From Effusibacillus pohliae DSM 22757 (GTDB lineage Bacteria > Bacillota > Bacilli > Tumebacillales > Effusibacillaceae): 51,107 nucleotides of DNA. Below the pieces are notes generated by a model that saw nothing but the letters and a program-made list of their open reading frames with translations, was not told where the DNA came from and ran no database searches. The DNA is taken from the NCBI RefSeq assembly GCF_000376225.1, contig NZ_AQXL01000112.1, positions 1-51,107 of the forward strand. Direction: 5' to 3'. Every line of letters begins with the position of its first letter. Within the stretch, counting starts at the first letter, position 1. Positions 1 through 9,516 of this stretch are shown here, piece by piece. The translations under genes and the position numbers were made by a program.

Positions 1-222
1 AAAAAAATCCGAAGGGGAATTACCGCCATCTGTAAGTTCTCTGTTTCACAGGTGGGGGAAAATTAAATGAGCGAATGGCGGAATTTTGGGTTGACAAATA
101 CAAATCTACGCATTGACCGCCGGGGGCGGTCGGCAAGTATATCGCATCCATTGGGAGGGAACGTTATTTACCAGTTGGAAACAGCGATTCGCAATTCCGC
201 GGAAATGATTTTTCCGGATGAC
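1..222. other. Leader region before ctsR with no supported gene
   Basis: I see no convincing coding region here. A hairpin can form from CCATCTGT (26-33) and ACAGGTGG (48-55), and a second perfect 7-bp stem from GACCGCC (115-121) and GGCGGTC (125-131). Neither is followed by a T-run. A reading frame of 89 codons (67-336) has a poor start context, runs across the ctsR promoter and operator, and resembles no family I know, so it is not called. A TTGACA at 91-96 has no matching -10 at normal spacing. Confidence 0.5.
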
Positions 223-251
223 TTGCAAAGAAAAAACCAACGCGCTATAAT
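223..251 (+). promoter_or_regulatory. SigA-type promoter of the ctsR operon
   Basis: TTGCAA (223-228), a 17-base spacer and a perfect TATAAT (246-251). Transcription should begin near 258, just before or inside the CtsR operator. The promoter drives ctsR, mcsA, mcsB and clpC. Confidence 0.85.
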
Positions 252-260
252 GAAGACAAA

Positions 261-277
261 GGTCAAGGATAGTCAAA
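261..277 (+). promoter_or_regulatory. CtsR operator (heptad direct repeat)
   Basis: GGTCAAG, three bases (GAT), then AGTCAAA match the CtsR consensus of two GGTCAAA-like heptads separated by NAN. A third partial heptad (GTCAAAA) follows at once. The site covers the expected transcription start, so bound CtsR would block initiation. This is the known autoregulation of the clpC operon in Firmicutes. Confidence 0.85.
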
Positions 278-332
278 GTCAAAAACCTTTGCTCAATGAA
301 CGTCATACTGTCAATGATAGGAGTGAATCGTT

Positions 333-791
333 CTGAACATCTCCGATATCATTGAACAATATATCAAGCAGATGCTGAAATCAGGCCCGTCTAATTCTGT
401 CGAGATTCAACGCAGCGAACTGGCCGATCGGTTTCAGTGCGTCCCATCGCAAATCAACTATGTGATCAGTACACGATTCACTTTTGAAAAAGGCTATGTC
501 GTCGAATCCAAGCGCGGCGGCGGCGGCTATATCCGTATCCGCAAGCTTGATTTGAAAACGGATGCCAATGCGTTGCAGGCGGTTATAAAACTGATCGGTT
601 CTCAAATTACGCAAAGGGAAGCGCAAGGAGTCATCCAGCGTTTGCGGGAGGAAGGAATCATCACCGCCCGCGAAGCGCGGATGCTGGAAGCGGCCGTTTC
701 CCGCGACGTATTGCAAACCAGTGTTGCGGAACGGGATCAACTGCGGGCCAACCTGCTGTCCGCCATGCTACGTGCGATTTTGACAGGGTAG
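333..791 (+). CDS. ctsR: CtsR, transcriptional repressor of class III stress genes
   Basis: A dimeric winged-helix repressor that binds heptad operators before clp genes and is released by heat or by McsB activity. The protein reads NISDIIEQYIKQML, then the DNA-binding core FQCVPSQINYVISTRF and the glycine-rich wing RGGGGYIRI, all typical of the family. Length is 152 residues, as expected. The first ATG (372) would remove the conserved NISDIIEQ segment. An in-frame TGA at 324-326 leaves only ATC, GTT and CTG codons ahead of that segment. CTG at 333 lies 9 bases after AGGAG (319-323), so I choose it as a non-standard start. First gene of the mcsA-mcsB-clpC operon. Confidence 0.9.
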   Translation: MNISDIIEQYIKQMLKSGPSNSVEIQRSELADRFQCVPSQINYVISTRFTFEKGYVVESKRGGGGYIRIRKLDLKTDANALQAVIKLIGSQITQREAQGVIQRLREEGIITAREARMLEAAVSRDVLQTSVAERDQLRANLLSAMLRAILTG

Positions 792-803
792 GAGGGATGT
801 GTG

Positions 804-1307
804 ATGAAATGTCAGGAATGCGGGCAGCGACCGGCTACCGTACATTTCACCAAAATCGTCCAGGGCGACAAAAGCGAATTCCACCTGTGCGAAGTCTGTG
901 CCCGTGAAAAAGGGGAGTGGATGAGCCCGGCGAGCGCGGGATTTTCGCTCAACAGCCTGTTGTCGGGGCTGTTGAATTTTGATCCGCCGGGCGGGACGGC
1001 TGCCGCGCCGCCTCGGTGCAGCACGTGCGGCTTGACCTATTCGCAATTCAGTCAATACGGGCGCTTTGGCTGCGCCGATTGTTACAAGCATTTTCAATCG
1101 CGGCTGGAACCGCTGCTGAGGAAGGTGCACGGTTCGACTACGCATGCGGGCAAGGTGCCGCGGCGCACCGGCGGCAAGATCAAGCTGCAGCGGGAGCTGG
1201 ACAAACTGCGCGCACAACTGCAAGCGGCTGTCCAGGCGGAGCGGTTTGAGGAAGCTGCCGAACTGCGGGACAAAATTCGCGCGTTTGAACAACAGTTGGG
1301 AAACTGA
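804..1307 (+). CDS. mcsA: McsA, zinc-binding activator of the McsB arginine kinase
   Basis: Activates the protein arginine kinase McsB and takes part in stress and heavy-metal responses. Four CxxC pairs are visible (C3/C6, C29/C32, C72/C75, C90/C93), as expected for the zinc-binding body. A UVR-like coiled segment ends the protein (LDKLRAQLQAAVQAERFEEA onward). I choose the ATG at 804 because GGAGG (791-795) is then 8 bases away; a GTG at 801 is possible. It follows ctsR with the ribosome binding site touching the ctsR stop codon, so the two are probably translationally coupled. Confidence 0.93.
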   Translation: MKCQECGQRPATVHFTKIVQGDKSEFHLCEVCAREKGEWMSPASAGFSLNSLLSGLLNFDPPGGTAAAPPRCSTCGLTYSQFSQYGRFGCADCYKHFQSRLEPLLRKVHGSTTHAGKVPRRTGGKIKLQRELDKLRAQLQAAVQAERFEEAAELRDKIRAFEQQLGN

Positions 1308-1319
1308 GGGGGTGTGTAG

Positions 1320-2393
1320 ATGTCCGTGCACGATTTTCTCAACACAAGTCCTGCCTGGATGAAGGAAAGCGGACCGGAATCGGATATTGTCGTCTCAACC
1401 CGCATCCGCATCGCTCGCAATCTCGCCCGCTATCCGTTTTGCACCCTGTTGACCGACAGCGATGCGGAAAAAATCGTCGAGGAAGCCCGCAGGGCGTTGA
1501 AAAGTCCTGACATGCGGCAAGTCGGCCGGTTTGAATTGTTCCGCAGTTGGGAGCTGTCCGATGTGGAACGGCAAGTGTTCGTCGAAAAACATCTGATTTC
1601 CCCCGCTTTGGCCGAGGAGGCAAGGCGCGGTGCATTCGCCGTATCGAGCGACGAATCGGTGTCGATCATGATCAATGAAGAGGACCATTTGCGCATCCAG
1701 TGCATCGTCCCCGGTTTTCAAGTCCGCCATGCGTGGCAGTTGGCGAGCCTCGTGGATGATATACTGGAGTCAAAACTGGATTACGCGTTTCATGAGAAAT
1801 ACGGATATTTGACTTCATGTCCGACCAACGTAGGTACCGGGATTCGGGCGTCTGTGATGATGCATTTGCCCGGTTTGGTGCTGACCCAACAGATCAACCG
1901 CATCCTGTCCGCCATTTCGCAAGTCGGCTTGGTGGTGCGCGGATTGTACGGGGAAGGCAGCGACGCGATCGGCAACCTGTTCCAGATTTCGAACCAGATC
2001 ACGTTGGGGCAATCGGAAGAAGAGATTTTGGAAAACCTACAAGGTGTTGTCAAGCAGATTCTCGAGCATGAGCGGGCAGCCCGCAAGCAGCTGTTGCGCG
2101 ACAACCGGGAAGCGTTGGAGGACCGCATCTGGCGGTCGTACGGCATCCTCGCCTACGCGCGAAAAATCGAATCGAAAGAAGCGATGCAGCGTCTGTCGGA
2201 TGTCAAGCTGGGGATCGATCTGGGCACGATTAAAGGCGTGTCGGCCGGTATCCTGAAGGAATTGATGGTGATGACGCGGCCGGCGATTTTGCAGAAGCTG
2301 ACAGGCAAGGAATTGGCGCCCGGCGAGCGGGATTGGCGGCGAGCGGCGATCATCCGGGAACGTTTGCGTTCCGATTCAGCTTCTGTGTCATAA
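1320..2393 (+). CDS. mcsB: McsB, protein arginine kinase
   Basis: Phosphorylates arginines on proteins and so marks them for ClpC-ClpP. It belongs to the phosphagen kinase fold: [12 protein letters not shown] near the N-terminus, the [10 protein letters not shown] segment, and the active-site loop [18 protein letters not shown]. The C-terminus carries RDWRRA at residues 337-342, which fits the RDxxRA phosphoarginine pocket known from Bacillus McsB. Length is 357 residues. It starts 12 bases after mcsA, with GGGGGTG upstream, and belongs to the CtsR regulon through the upstream operator. Confidence 0.95.
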   Translation: MSVHDFLNTSPAWMKESGPESDIVVSTRIRIARNLARYPFCTLLTDSDAEKIVEEARRALKSPDMRQVGRFELFRSWELSDVERQVFVEKHLISPALAEEARRGAFAVSSDESVSIMINEEDHLRIQCIVPGFQVRHAWQLASLVDDILESKLDYAFHEKYGYLTSCPTNVGTGIRASVMMHLPGLVLTQQINRILSAISQVGLVVRGLYGEGSDAIGNLFQISNQITLGQSEEEILENLQGVVKQILEHERAARKQLLRDNREALEDRIWRSYGILAYARKIESKEAMQRLSDVKLGIDLGTIKGVSAGILKELMVMTRPAILQKLTGKELAPGERDWRRAAIIRERLRSDSASVS

Positions 2394-2418
2394 AATTTTA
2401 CAAAAGGGGTGGTATGCG

Positions 2419-4854
2419 ATGATGTTTGGACGGTTTACGGAACGTGCACAAAAAGTGTTGGCGCTGGCACAAGAGGAAGCCAGTCGGCTGGGTCATTCCG
2501 GGGTCGGCACCGAGCATATTTTGCTGGGGCTCGTCCGGGAAGGCGAAGGAATTGCGGCGAAAGCGCTGGTCAGCCTCGGACTGTCGAGCGAAAAGGTGCA
2601 AAAAGAAGTGGAGAAAATCATCGGCCGCGGTCAGGCGCCGGTCGGCGGTATGGCGTATACGCCACGAGCCAAGAAAGTGATCGAACTGTCGATCGACGAA
2701 GCGCGCAAACTGGGGCATAATTATGTGGGCACCGAGCATATTTTGCTCGGTCTCATCCGCGAAGGGGAAGGCGTGGCGGCCCGCGTGCTGTCCAATCTGG
2801 GGGTGTCCCTCAACAAAGCGCGGCAACAGGTTCTCCAGTTGCTGGGCGGCGATGTGAATGACAACAACCAGGAATCGCCGCAAGCAGCGAATACGCCGAC
2901 GCTCGATTCGCTGGCGCGCGACCTGACGCAAATGGCGCGTGACGGAAAATTGGATCCGGTGATCGGCCGTGCGAAGGAGATCGAGCGCGTGATCCAGGTG
3001 CTGTCACGGCGTACCAAAAACAATCCGGTGCTGATCGGAGAACCTGGCGTCGGAAAAACGGCGATCGCAGAAGGGCTGGCACAACGGATCGTCGCCAATG
3101 AAATTCCGGAGACGCTCCGCAACAAGCGGGTGATGGTGCTCGATATGGGCACGGTGGTCGCCGGCACCAAGTACCGGGGCGAATTTGAGGATCGGCTGAA
3201 AAAGATCATGGATGAAATCCGTCAGGCTGGCAACGTTATCCTGTTCATCGACGAGCTGCACACACTGATCGGGGCGGGCGGCGCGGAAGGTGCGATCGAC
3301 GCCTCGAACATTCTAAAACCGGCGTTGGCCCGTGGCGAGCTGCAGTGTATCGGCGCCACCACATTGGATGAATACCGCAAGCATATTGAAAAAGATGCCG
3401 CGCTGGAGCGGCGGTTCCAGCCGATCATGGTGGAACAGCCGAGCGTCGAGGACGCGATTCAGATCCTGCACGGACTGCGTGACCGGTATGAAGCCCATCA
3501 CCGTGTGAAAATCTCGGATGAAGCACTGGAAGCGGCTGTCCGTTTGTCCGATCGCTACATCACCGACCGCTTCCTGCCTGACAAGGCGATCGACCTGATC
3601 GATGAAGCGGCTTCCCGCGTCCGTCTGCGCAGCCACACGCAGCCGCCGAACCTGAAAGAACTCGAAGAAAAGCTGGAAGAAGTGCGGTTTGAGAAGGAAT
3701 CGGCGGTGCAAAGCCAGGAGTTTGAAAAAGCGGCCGCGCTCCGCGACAAGGAACAAAAATTGCGGGAAGAGCTGGAGGCCCGCAAGATCGAATGGCAGCA
3801 AAACCAAGTGAAAAACGACACCGTCGTGACCGAGGAAGATATTGCGGAAATCGTGTCGATGTGGACGGGAATCCCGGTTCGCAAATTGGCCGAGGAAGAA
3901 ACAGAGCGCTTGATCAATCTGGAGAAACTGCTGCATAACCGTGTGATCGGTCAGGAAGAAGCGGTGAAAGCGGTCGCCCGTGCCGTGCGTCGTGCCCGCG
4001 CTGGATTGAAAGATCCGAAACGGCCGATCGGCTCGTTCATCTTCCTGGGACCGACCGGGGTCGGCAAGACGGAGCTTGCAAGAGCACTGGCGGAAGCGAT
4101 GTTTGGCGACGAAAACGCAATGATCCGGATCGACATGTCGGAGTACATGGAGCGGCACACCACCTCGCGTTTGGTCGGGGCGCCTCCGGGATATGTCGGC
4201 TATGAGGAGGGCGGCCAGTTGACGGAAGCGGTTCGCCGCAAGCCGTACTCGGTTGTCCTGCTGGACGAGATTGAGAAAGCTCATCCGGAAGTGTTCAACA
4301 TTCTGCTGCAACTGCTGGATGACGGACGGCTGACCGACGCGAAGGGCCGGACGGTTGACTTCCGCAACACGATCGTCATCATGACCTCAAACGTTGGCGC
4401 GCAAACGATCAAAAAAGGCGGTGCTTTGGGCTTCACAGCCAACCGCGAAGCGGACTATATCGACATGAAAGCCCGCGTGATGGACGAGTTGAAGAAGCAG
4501 TTCCGGCCGGAGTTCCTCAATCGGATCGACGAGATTATCGTCTTCCATCCGCTGTCGGCAGACGACATCAAACAGATCGTCAATCTGATGACGGAAGATC
4601 TGCGGAAGCGGCTGCGGGAGCACAACATCGACTTCGTTCTGACGGATGAAGCGAAAGCGTTCCTGGCAAAAGAAGGCTTCGATCCCACCTACGGCGCCCG
4701 CCCGCTGAAGCGGGCGATCCAGCGGCACATCGAGGACCGCTTGTCGGAAGCGTTGCTGACCGGCGAGATCCAGCGGGGCGACAAAGTGAAAATCGATGTG
4801 GAAGGCGATCACTTGAAAGTGACGAAACTGGAAATTTCTCCAGCAGAGGTGTGA
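2419..4854 (+). CDS. clpC: ClpC, AAA+ unfoldase of the ClpCP protease
   Basis: Unfolds damaged or phosphoarginine-tagged proteins and feeds them to ClpP. Two Clp-N repeats form the N-domain (about residues 4-140). The first AAA+ module has Walker A GEPGVGKT at 207-214. A coiled middle domain with UVR-like sequence ([20 protein letters not shown]) follows. The second AAA+ module has Walker A GPTGVGKT at 544-551. Length (811) and the start [14 protein letters not shown] match Bacillus ClpC. Last gene of the CtsR operon, followed by a terminator-like hairpin. Confidence 0.97.
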   Translation: MMFGRFTERAQKVLALAQEEASRLGHSGVGTEHILLGLVREGEGIAAKALVSLGLSSEKVQKEVEKIIGRGQAPVGGMAYTPRAKKVIELSIDEARKLGHNYVGTEHILLGLIREGEGVAARVLSNLGVSLNKARQQVLQLLGGDVNDNNQESPQAANTPTLDSLARDLTQMARDGKLDPVIGRAKEIERVIQVLSRRTKNNPVLIGEPGVGKTAIAEGLAQRIVANEIPETLRNKRVMVLDMGTVVAGTKYRGEFEDRLKKIMDEIRQAGNVILFIDELHTLIGAGGAEGAIDASNILKPALARGELQCIGATTLDEYRKHIEKDAALERRFQPIMVEQPSVEDAIQILHGLRDRYEAHHRVKISDEALEAAVRLSDRYITDRFLPDKAIDLIDEAASRVRLRSHTQPPNLKELEEKLEEVRFEKESAVQSQEFEKAAALRDKEQKLREELEARKIEWQQNQVKNDTVVTEEDIAEIVSMWTGIPVRKLAEEETERLINLEKLLHNRVIGQEEAVKAVARAVRRARAGLKDPKRPIGSFIFLGPTGVGKTELARALAEAMFGDENAMIRIDMSEYMERHTTSRLVGAPPGYVGYEEGGQLTEAVRRKPYSVVLLDEIEKAHPEVFNILLQLLDDGRLTDAKGRTVDFRNTIVIMTSNVGAQTIKKGGALGFTANREADYIDMKARVMDELKKQFRPEFLNRIDEIIVFHPLSADDIKQIVNLMTEDLRKRLREHNIDFVLTDEAKAFLAKEGFDPTYGARPLKRAIQRHIEDRLSEALLTGEIQRGDKVKIDVEGDHLKVTKLEISPAEV

Positions 4855-4874
4855 AGCGCCGGGTGGATGCAAAC

Positions 4875-4907
4875 CAAAGAGAACGAGCCGTTCGGCCGTT
4901 CTCTTTG
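4875..4907 (+). terminator. Terminator-like hairpin after clpC
   Basis: An 11-bp perfect stem, CAAAGAGAACG (4875-4885) with CGTTCTCTTTG (4897-4907), and an inner GCC/GGC pair. Only a broken T-rich tail (TTGCGTTTC) follows, so termination may be partial. I found no convincing SigA promoter between this hairpin and radA, so radA may depend on read-through. Confidence 0.6.
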
Positions 4908-4994
4908 TTGCGTTTCAATAGAAAAACCCCCCTTTTTGGTATATATTGAAGAAGTGGATGATGCTTGGGCCGGGGGAACGGTTGGAGGAAAGAT

Positions 4995-6362
4995 ATGGCG
5001 AAGGCAAAAGTGAAGTTCGTCTGTCAGGAATGCGGCTATGAAAGTCCGAAATGGATGGGCAAATGCCCGGGGTGCAACGCGTGGAACCGGATGGTCGAGG
5101 AAATGGGGCGTTCGGCCCGGGCTGGCCTGCCTGCGGGTTTCATGAACAATGAATCGAAGGTGGAGAGCATCCAGCAGATCGACGTGTCCCAACAGCCGCG
5201 GATTCGGACGGGGTCGGAAGAAACCAACCGGGTGCTCGGCGGCGGCATCGTTCCCGGGTCGCTGGTGCTGGTCGGCGGCGACCCCGGCATCGGGAAATCG
5301 ACGCTGCTGCTGCAAACCTCGTACCAGCTGGCGGTGCAGGGACTGACGGTGTTGTATGTGTCCGGCGAAGAATCGGCGCAGCAGATCAAGTTGCGGGCCG
5401 ACCGGCTGCAACTGTTGTCGCCGAATCTGTTCGTACTGCCCGAGACAGACCTGACGCAAATCGAGATGCACATCACAACGGTCAAACCGGATTTTCTGGT
5501 AATCGATTCGATTCAGACCATCTTTCATCCGGTGATCGGTTCGACGCCCGGCTCGGTCGGCCAAGTGCGGGAGTGCACGGGACATCTGCTGCGGATTGCC
5601 AAAACCGGCGGCATTGCGACGTTTATCGTCGGACACGTGACGAAGGAAGGAGCGATCGCCGGCCCGCGTTTGCTGGAGCATATGGTCGATGCAGTGCTCT
5701 ATTTTGAAGGGGAACGGCATCATTCCTACCGAATTCTGCGGGCGGTGAAAAACCGGTTTGGCTCGACCAACGAGATCGGGATTTTTGAAATGAGGGAACA
5801 GGGGCTGGTCGAAGTCGGCAATCCGTCCGAACTGTTCCTGTCGGAGCGGTCGCACGGGGCGCCGGGTTCTGCCGTGGTCGCCTCGGTCGAAGGCACGCGG
5901 CCGGTGCTGGTCGAGATCCAGGCGCTGGTCAGTCCAACCGCGTTTGGCACCCCCCGCCGGCAGGCAAACGGCATTGATCACAACCGGGTGTCAATGATTA
6001 TGGCGGTGCTGGAAAAGCGAATGGGGTTGTATCTTGGTTCGCAGGATGCGTATGTGAATGTGGCGGGTGGCGTACGGCTGGATGAGCCGGCGGTTGACCT
6101 GGGGATGGCGTTGGCGATCGCTTCCAGCTTTCGCGATACCGGCATGAGCCCGCAGGAAGTTTACATCGGGGAAGTCGGCCTCGCCGGCGAAATCCGCGGT
6201 GTCTCACGGATCGAACAGCGCGTCAAGGAAGCGCAAAAACTCGGCTTCACCCGATGCATCATTCCGGCTAAAAATCTGAGGGGCTGGACGCCTCCTGCAG
6301 GAATTGAGGTCATAGGTGTCGATAGCATACAACAGGCGTTTGAAATCGTGTTGCGGGAGTGA
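4995..6362 (+). CDS. radA: RadA, DNA repair and recombination ATPase
   Basis: A RecA-like helicase that helps process recombination intermediates. The N-terminal C4 zinc finger has C10, C13, C24 and C27. Walker A is GDPGIGKST at about 95-103. The RadA-specific KNRFG motif is at 252-256. A Lon-protease-like domain ends the protein ([20 protein letters not shown]). I choose the ATG at 4995 ([14 protein letters not shown]) because GGAGG lies 6 bases upstream; a longer frame from 4965 adds ten unlikely residues. The stop overlaps the region ahead of disA, which suggests coupled expression, as in Bacillus. Confidence 0.95.
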   Translation: MAKAKVKFVCQECGYESPKWMGKCPGCNAWNRMVEEMGRSARAGLPAGFMNNESKVESIQQIDVSQQPRIRTGSEETNRVLGGGIVPGSLVLVGGDPGIGKSTLLLQTSYQLAVQGLTVLYVSGEESAQQIKLRADRLQLLSPNLFVLPETDLTQIEMHITTVKPDFLVIDSIQTIFHPVIGSTPGSVGQVRECTGHLLRIAKTGGIATFIVGHVTKEGAIAGPRLLEHMVDAVLYFEGERHHSYRILRAVKNRFGSTNEIGIFEMREQGLVEVGNPSELFLSERSHGAPGSAVVASVEGTRPVLVEIQALVSPTAFGTPRRQANGIDHNRVSMIMAVLEKRMGLYLGSQDAYVNVAGGVRLDEPAVDLGMALAIASSFRDTGMSPQEVYIGEVGLAGEIRGVSRIEQRVKEAQKLGFTRCIIPAKNLRGWTPPAGIEVIGVDSIQQAFEIVLRE

Positions 6363-6367
6363 CCAGG

Positions 6368-7444
6368 ATGAGAGAGGATCTGAAAAAAGAAACGATGATC
6401 AACAAGCTGTTGCGCGTGACGGCGCCGGGGACCGCGCTGCGGGAAGGGCTGGAAAATGTGCTGCGGGCGAAGACGGGCGCGTTGATCGTGGTCGGGCTGA
6501 CCGAGGCGACGGAGAAAATCGTCGACGGCGGCTTCAAGATCGATTGTGATTTTACTCCCGCCAATCTGTACGAGCTGGCGAAGATGGACGGGGCGATCAT
6601 CCTGAGCGAAGACATGAAGCGGATTTTGATTGCGAACGCGCAGTTGACTCCCGACGCTTCGATTCCCTCGTTTGAGACGGGCACGCGCCACCGCACGGCG
6701 GAGCGGGTCGCCAAACAAACCGGCCAGCTTGTGATTTGCATCTCGCAACGGCGCGACGTGATCACGCTGTACCAGTCCAGTTTTCGCTATACGCTGAAAG
6801 ACATCAGCGTGATCCTGGCGAAGGCGAACCAGGCGATCAACACGCTGGAGAAATACAAAACGGTGCTCGACCAGTCGTTGACCAACCTCAGCGCCCTCGA
6901 GTTCGAGGAACTGGTGACGCTGCATGAAGTGGCCATGGTGATGCAAAGGATCGAAATGGTTTTGCGCATAAAAATGGAAATCCGGCGATATATTACAGAA
7001 TTAGGGACAGAAGGCCGGCTGATTTCGATGCAGCTCGACGAACTGGTCTCGAAAGTGGACGAGGAAGCGTATCTGTTGGTGAAAGATTATTGCCGCGATA
7101 CGGAGCTGACGCCGCATCAGATCCTGACTGAACTGCATGCGCTATCGTCGGAGGACTTGCTGGACGGTGAGGTGATCGCAGGCATTCTCGGATACAGCGG
7201 CGATATCAACATTACCGAGGAACCTGTCTCATCGCGCGGCTACCGGATTTTGACGAAAATCCCGCGCTTGCCGCATCCTGTAATCGAAAATCTGGTATCC
7301 CGTTTTTCCAGCTTGCCGCGGATCCTGAACGCGACGACGGAAGAACTGGATGATGTGGAGGGGATCGGAGAGGTTCGCGCGCGGGCGATCAAGGAAGGAC
7401 TGCGGCGAATCCAGGAGCAGGTGTTTATTGACAGACACATTTAA
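6368..7444 (+). CDS. disA: DisA, DNA-scanning diadenylate cyclase
   Basis: Makes cyclic di-AMP from two ATP and scans DNA for branched structures. The N-terminal DAC domain shows the catalytic DGA (D74-A76) and RHR (R107-R109) motifs. A helical spine follows, and the C-terminal helix-hairpin-helix domain includes [18 protein letters not shown]. Start chosen at ATG 6368, 8 bases after GGAG. A GTG at 6359 that overlaps the radA stop is less likely. Length is 358 residues, as expected. radA and disA are neighbours in many Firmicutes, and RadA is known to interact with DisA. Confidence 0.95.
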   Translation: MREDLKKETMINKLLRVTAPGTALREGLENVLRAKTGALIVVGLTEATEKIVDGGFKIDCDFTPANLYELAKMDGAIILSEDMKRILIANAQLTPDASIPSFETGTRHRTAERVAKQTGQLVICISQRRDVITLYQSSFRYTLKDISVILAKANQAINTLEKYKTVLDQSLTNLSALEFEELVTLHEVAMVMQRIEMVLRIKMEIRRYITELGTEGRLISMQLDELVSKVDEEAYLLVKDYCRDTELTPHQILTELHALSSEDLLDGEVIAGILGYSGDINITEEPVSSRGYRILTKIPRLPHPVIENLVSRFSSLPRILNATTEELDDVEGIGEVRARAIKEGLRRIQEQVFIDRHI

Positions 7445-7456
7445 TGCAGTTATGAT
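7428..7456 (+). promoter_or_regulatory. SigA-type promoter for pssA inside the disA 3' end
   Basis: Consensus TTGACA (7428-7433), a 17-base spacer, and TATGAT (7451-7456). The -35 lies in the last codons of disA. With the terminator at 8241-8270 it makes pssA a self-contained transcription unit. Confidence 0.8.
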
Positions 7457-7511
7457 GGGAAGAATACTAATAGCTTATTTTCGTTTTGTTCACCTGACGG
7501 GGGGTACCTGT

Positions 7512-8240
7512 ATGTTTGTCAAAGCGCTTCCGAGCGCTTTTACGTTGGCCAACCTTTTCCTAGGCATCATTTCGATCATCCTTGCGTTTAATGAGCAATA
7601 TTCGATCGCCGCCATCCTGGTGATCATCGGCATGCTGCTGGACGGTCTTGACGGCAGGATCGCCCGGGCACTGAACGCGACCAGCGAATTCGGCAAGGAA
7701 CTGGACTCCTTGTCCGATGTGATTTCGTTTGGGGTGGCGCCCGCCTTTATCATGTATGGGGTGATCCTGCATCAACTGGGCTGGATCGGGATTGTGCTCA
7801 CCGGCTTTTTCCCGATCTGCGGAGCGCTCAGGCTGGCCCGCTTCAATGTGATGAGCGGCACCCCGAATTATTTTGTCGGGCTCCCGATCACGGCAGCCGG
7901 CGGCATACTGGCGACGATGGCGCTGTATCACAACCTAATTCCGGGCTCGCGAGTGATTTTGCCGTTGGCAATGGTCGGCCTGTCATACCTGATGATCTCC
8001 CGCATCAAATACCCGAATTTTAAGAAAGTCGGCATTCCCAAAGCCGCCTATTGGATCGTGCCGGTGTTGGCGGCGTTCGTCACGTTCGTGTTCGTTTATT
8101 ATCCGGGCCAGGCGGGCAAGCTGATCTTTCTGCCGTTGGCGTTGTATGCGCTTTATGGCTTAAAAAAAAACTATAGCTCCCGCAAACGAAAACGCGAATT
8201 GATGATGCAGGAGCGGTTTGACTCCAAATTTGAACTGTGA
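7512..8240 (+). CDS. pssA: CDP-diacylglycerol-serine O-phosphatidyltransferase
   Basis: A membrane enzyme that joins CDP-diacylglycerol and serine into phosphatidylserine, the precursor of phosphatidylethanolamine. The CDP-alcohol phosphotransferase signature is intact: D44-G-L-D47-G-R-x-A-R, then G61-xxx-D65-xxx-D69. Several hydrophobic membrane segments follow. The C-terminus is basic (KKNYSSRKRKREL). The substrate assignment rests on overall resemblance to PssA of Bacillales; the motif alone marks only the superfamily. ATG 7512 is preferred (run of G at 7499-7504). In-frame ATGs at 7452 and 7455 lie on the -10 element and cannot be used from that promoter. Confidence 0.85.
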   Translation: MFVKALPSAFTLANLFLGIISIILAFNEQYSIAAILVIIGMLLDGLDGRIARALNATSEFGKELDSLSDVISFGVAPAFIMYGVILHQLGWIGIVLTGFFPICGALRLARFNVMSGTPNYFVGLPITAAGGILATMALYHNLIPGSRVILPLAMVGLSYLMISRIKYPNFKKVGIPKAAYWIVPVLAAFVTFVFVYYPGQAGKLIFLPLALYALYGLKKNYSSRKRKRELMMQERFDSKFEL

Positions 8241-8270
8241 CAGCCCGCCTGGGGCTGCTTTTGTTTTTTT
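8241..8270 (+). terminator. Rho-independent terminator after pssA
   Basis: CAGCCC (8241-8246), loop GCCTG, GGGCTG (8252-8257), then CTTTTGTTTTTTT. It directly follows the pssA stop codon. Confidence 0.88.
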
Positions 8271-8346
8271 GTTGTGGTATCCTATTGGTACAGTAAAATA
8301 TCTTGAAATTTCCATATAGAATGTTTTTTGGGTGCTAATTATTGTC

Positions 8347-8367
8347 TATAATGGATACAAGGAGGTG
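8347..8367 (+). promoter_or_regulatory. Candidate -10 element and strong ribosome binding site for yacL
   Basis: A perfect TATAAT (8347-8352), but the -35 at 17 bases (8324-8329) is only TTTTTT, so the promoter is weak or needs help. AAGGAGGTG (8359-8367) lies 8 bases before the GTG at 8376 and fixes that start. If this -10 is used, the transcript would start at about the ribosome binding site, so translation would have almost no leader. Confidence 0.45.
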
Positions 8368-8375
8368 AACCGATC

Positions 8376-9461
8376 GTGATTAAGCGAATCGTTCATTTGT
8401 TCTTCGCGATGATCGGGATTGTACTTGGGTATACGTTTGGGCCGGATTTGTTTGCATTGATTCATACGGACTATATCAACCTGAACGGGCAACCGTTCAC
8501 GTCCCCGTTTTTCGGGGCGGCCTTAGGCGGGGGGGTGTTTGTTCTGGCAACCGCCTGGGCGGTCAATTACAGCGTGTCGTTCATCCGCTGGTTCGAGGAG
8601 AAGTTGCTGAAAGCGCCCCTGCCTGACGTGTTTGCCGGCGTGCTGGGCACGGTGGCTGGATTGATTGTCGCGTATCTGTTGTCGCCAGCGGTCACCAGCA
8701 TCCCGATAGTCGGAAAAGTGGTGCAGATTTTCCTCAGTCTGTTGCTTGGGATCCTTGGCTTCCGCATCGGGTACAGCAAGCGGGAGGAGCTGAAGTCATT
8801 TTTTCCGGGCAAATTCGGCGGCAAGGAGAAGCAGAAAAACGTGCCGAAAGCGGGCGATGCGAAGCTGCTGGATACGAGTGTGATCATCGACGGGCGGATC
8901 GCTGACATCATCAAAACGGGGTTTCTCGATGGGACGCTGGTGATCCCGACGTTCGTGCTCGAGGAGTTGCAGCATATTGCCGATTCGTCCGACGTGTTAA
9001 AGCGAAACCGCGGACGCCGCGGATTGGATATTCTGAACCGGATTCAGAAGGAACTGAAGATCAAAGTCAATGTGATGGAAATCGATTTCGAGGACATTCA
9101 GGAAGTCGATTCGAAGCTGATTCGCCTGGCGAAACAGCTCAACGGCAAGGTGGTGACCAACGATTTTAACCTGAACAAAGTGTGCGAACTGCAAGGGGTT
9201 CCGGTGTTGAACATCAATGATCTGGCGAATGCGGTGAAACCGATCGTGCTGCCCGGCGAGGAGATTCTGGTGCAGGTGATCAAGGACGGGAAAGAGTATG
9301 GCCAGGGCATTGGTTATCTGGATGACGGTACAATGATCGTGGTGGAGGGCGGCAAGGAATTTATCGGGACGCGGCTTGAGGTGATGGTGACCAGTGTGCT
9401 GCAAACGTCGGCCGGTCGAATGATTTTTGCCAAGCCCAAACTGCTGGAAAAAGCGTTATAA
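8376..9461 (+). CDS. yacL: PIN and TRAM domain membrane protein YacL
   Basis: Probable membrane-anchored nuclease of unknown substrate. The N-terminal third holds about four hydrophobic segments (MIGIVLGYTFGPDLF, a glycine-rich FFGAALGGGVFVL and two more). A PIN domain begins near KLLDTSVIIDGRIADI, with the acidic residues expected of a metal-dependent RNase, and a C-terminal TRAM-like segment (ILVQVIKDGKEYGQGIGYLD) follows. Start is GTG 8376, fixed by a near-perfect ribosome binding site. 361 residues matches Bacillus YacL, which sits in the same place before ispD. Confidence 0.88.
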   Translation: MIKRIVHLFFAMIGIVLGYTFGPDLFALIHTDYINLNGQPFTSPFFGAALGGGVFVLATAWAVNYSVSFIRWFEEKLLKAPLPDVFAGVLGTVAGLIVAYLLSPAVTSIPIVGKVVQIFLSLLLGILGFRIGYSKREELKSFFPGKFGGKEKQKNVPKAGDAKLLDTSVIIDGRIADIIKTGFLDGTLVIPTFVLEELQHIADSSDVLKRNRGRRGLDILNRIQKELKIKVNVMEIDFEDIQEVDSKLIRLAKQLNGKVVTNDFNLNKVCELQGVPVLNINDLANAVKPIVLPGEEILVQVIKDGKEYGQGIGYLDDGTMIVVEGGKEFIGTRLEVMVTSVLQTSAGRMIFAKPKLLEKAL

Positions 9462-9470
9462 TGTATGATT

Positions 9471-9496
9471 GGGGTGTCCATTACTGGCCCCCTTTT
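9471..9496 (+). terminator. Weak terminator-like hairpin between yacL and ispD
   Basis: GGGG (9471-9474) with CCCC (9488-9491), and an inner CCA/TGG stem with loop TTAC, followed by six T. A TGT bulge breaks the left arm. It may lower read-through into ispD, but ispD has no obvious promoter of its own. Confidence 0.4.
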
Positions 9497-9516
9497 TTCA
9501 GTTGGGGGTGGGTTCG

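Noticed and set aside
1-66. Possible end of a known riboswitch or tRNA
   Set aside because: I compared it by eye with cobalamin, fluoride, preQ1 and cyclic di-AMP motifs and found no match beyond a simple hairpin.
67-336. 89-codon frame before ctsR
   Set aside because: It crosses the promoter and CtsR operator, has no family resemblance, and the region looks like a leader.
4905-4947. Promoter for radA from TTGTTG or TTTCAA with TATATT
   Set aside because: Spacers are far from 17 bases (over 20), so no convincing SigA promoter can be claimed.
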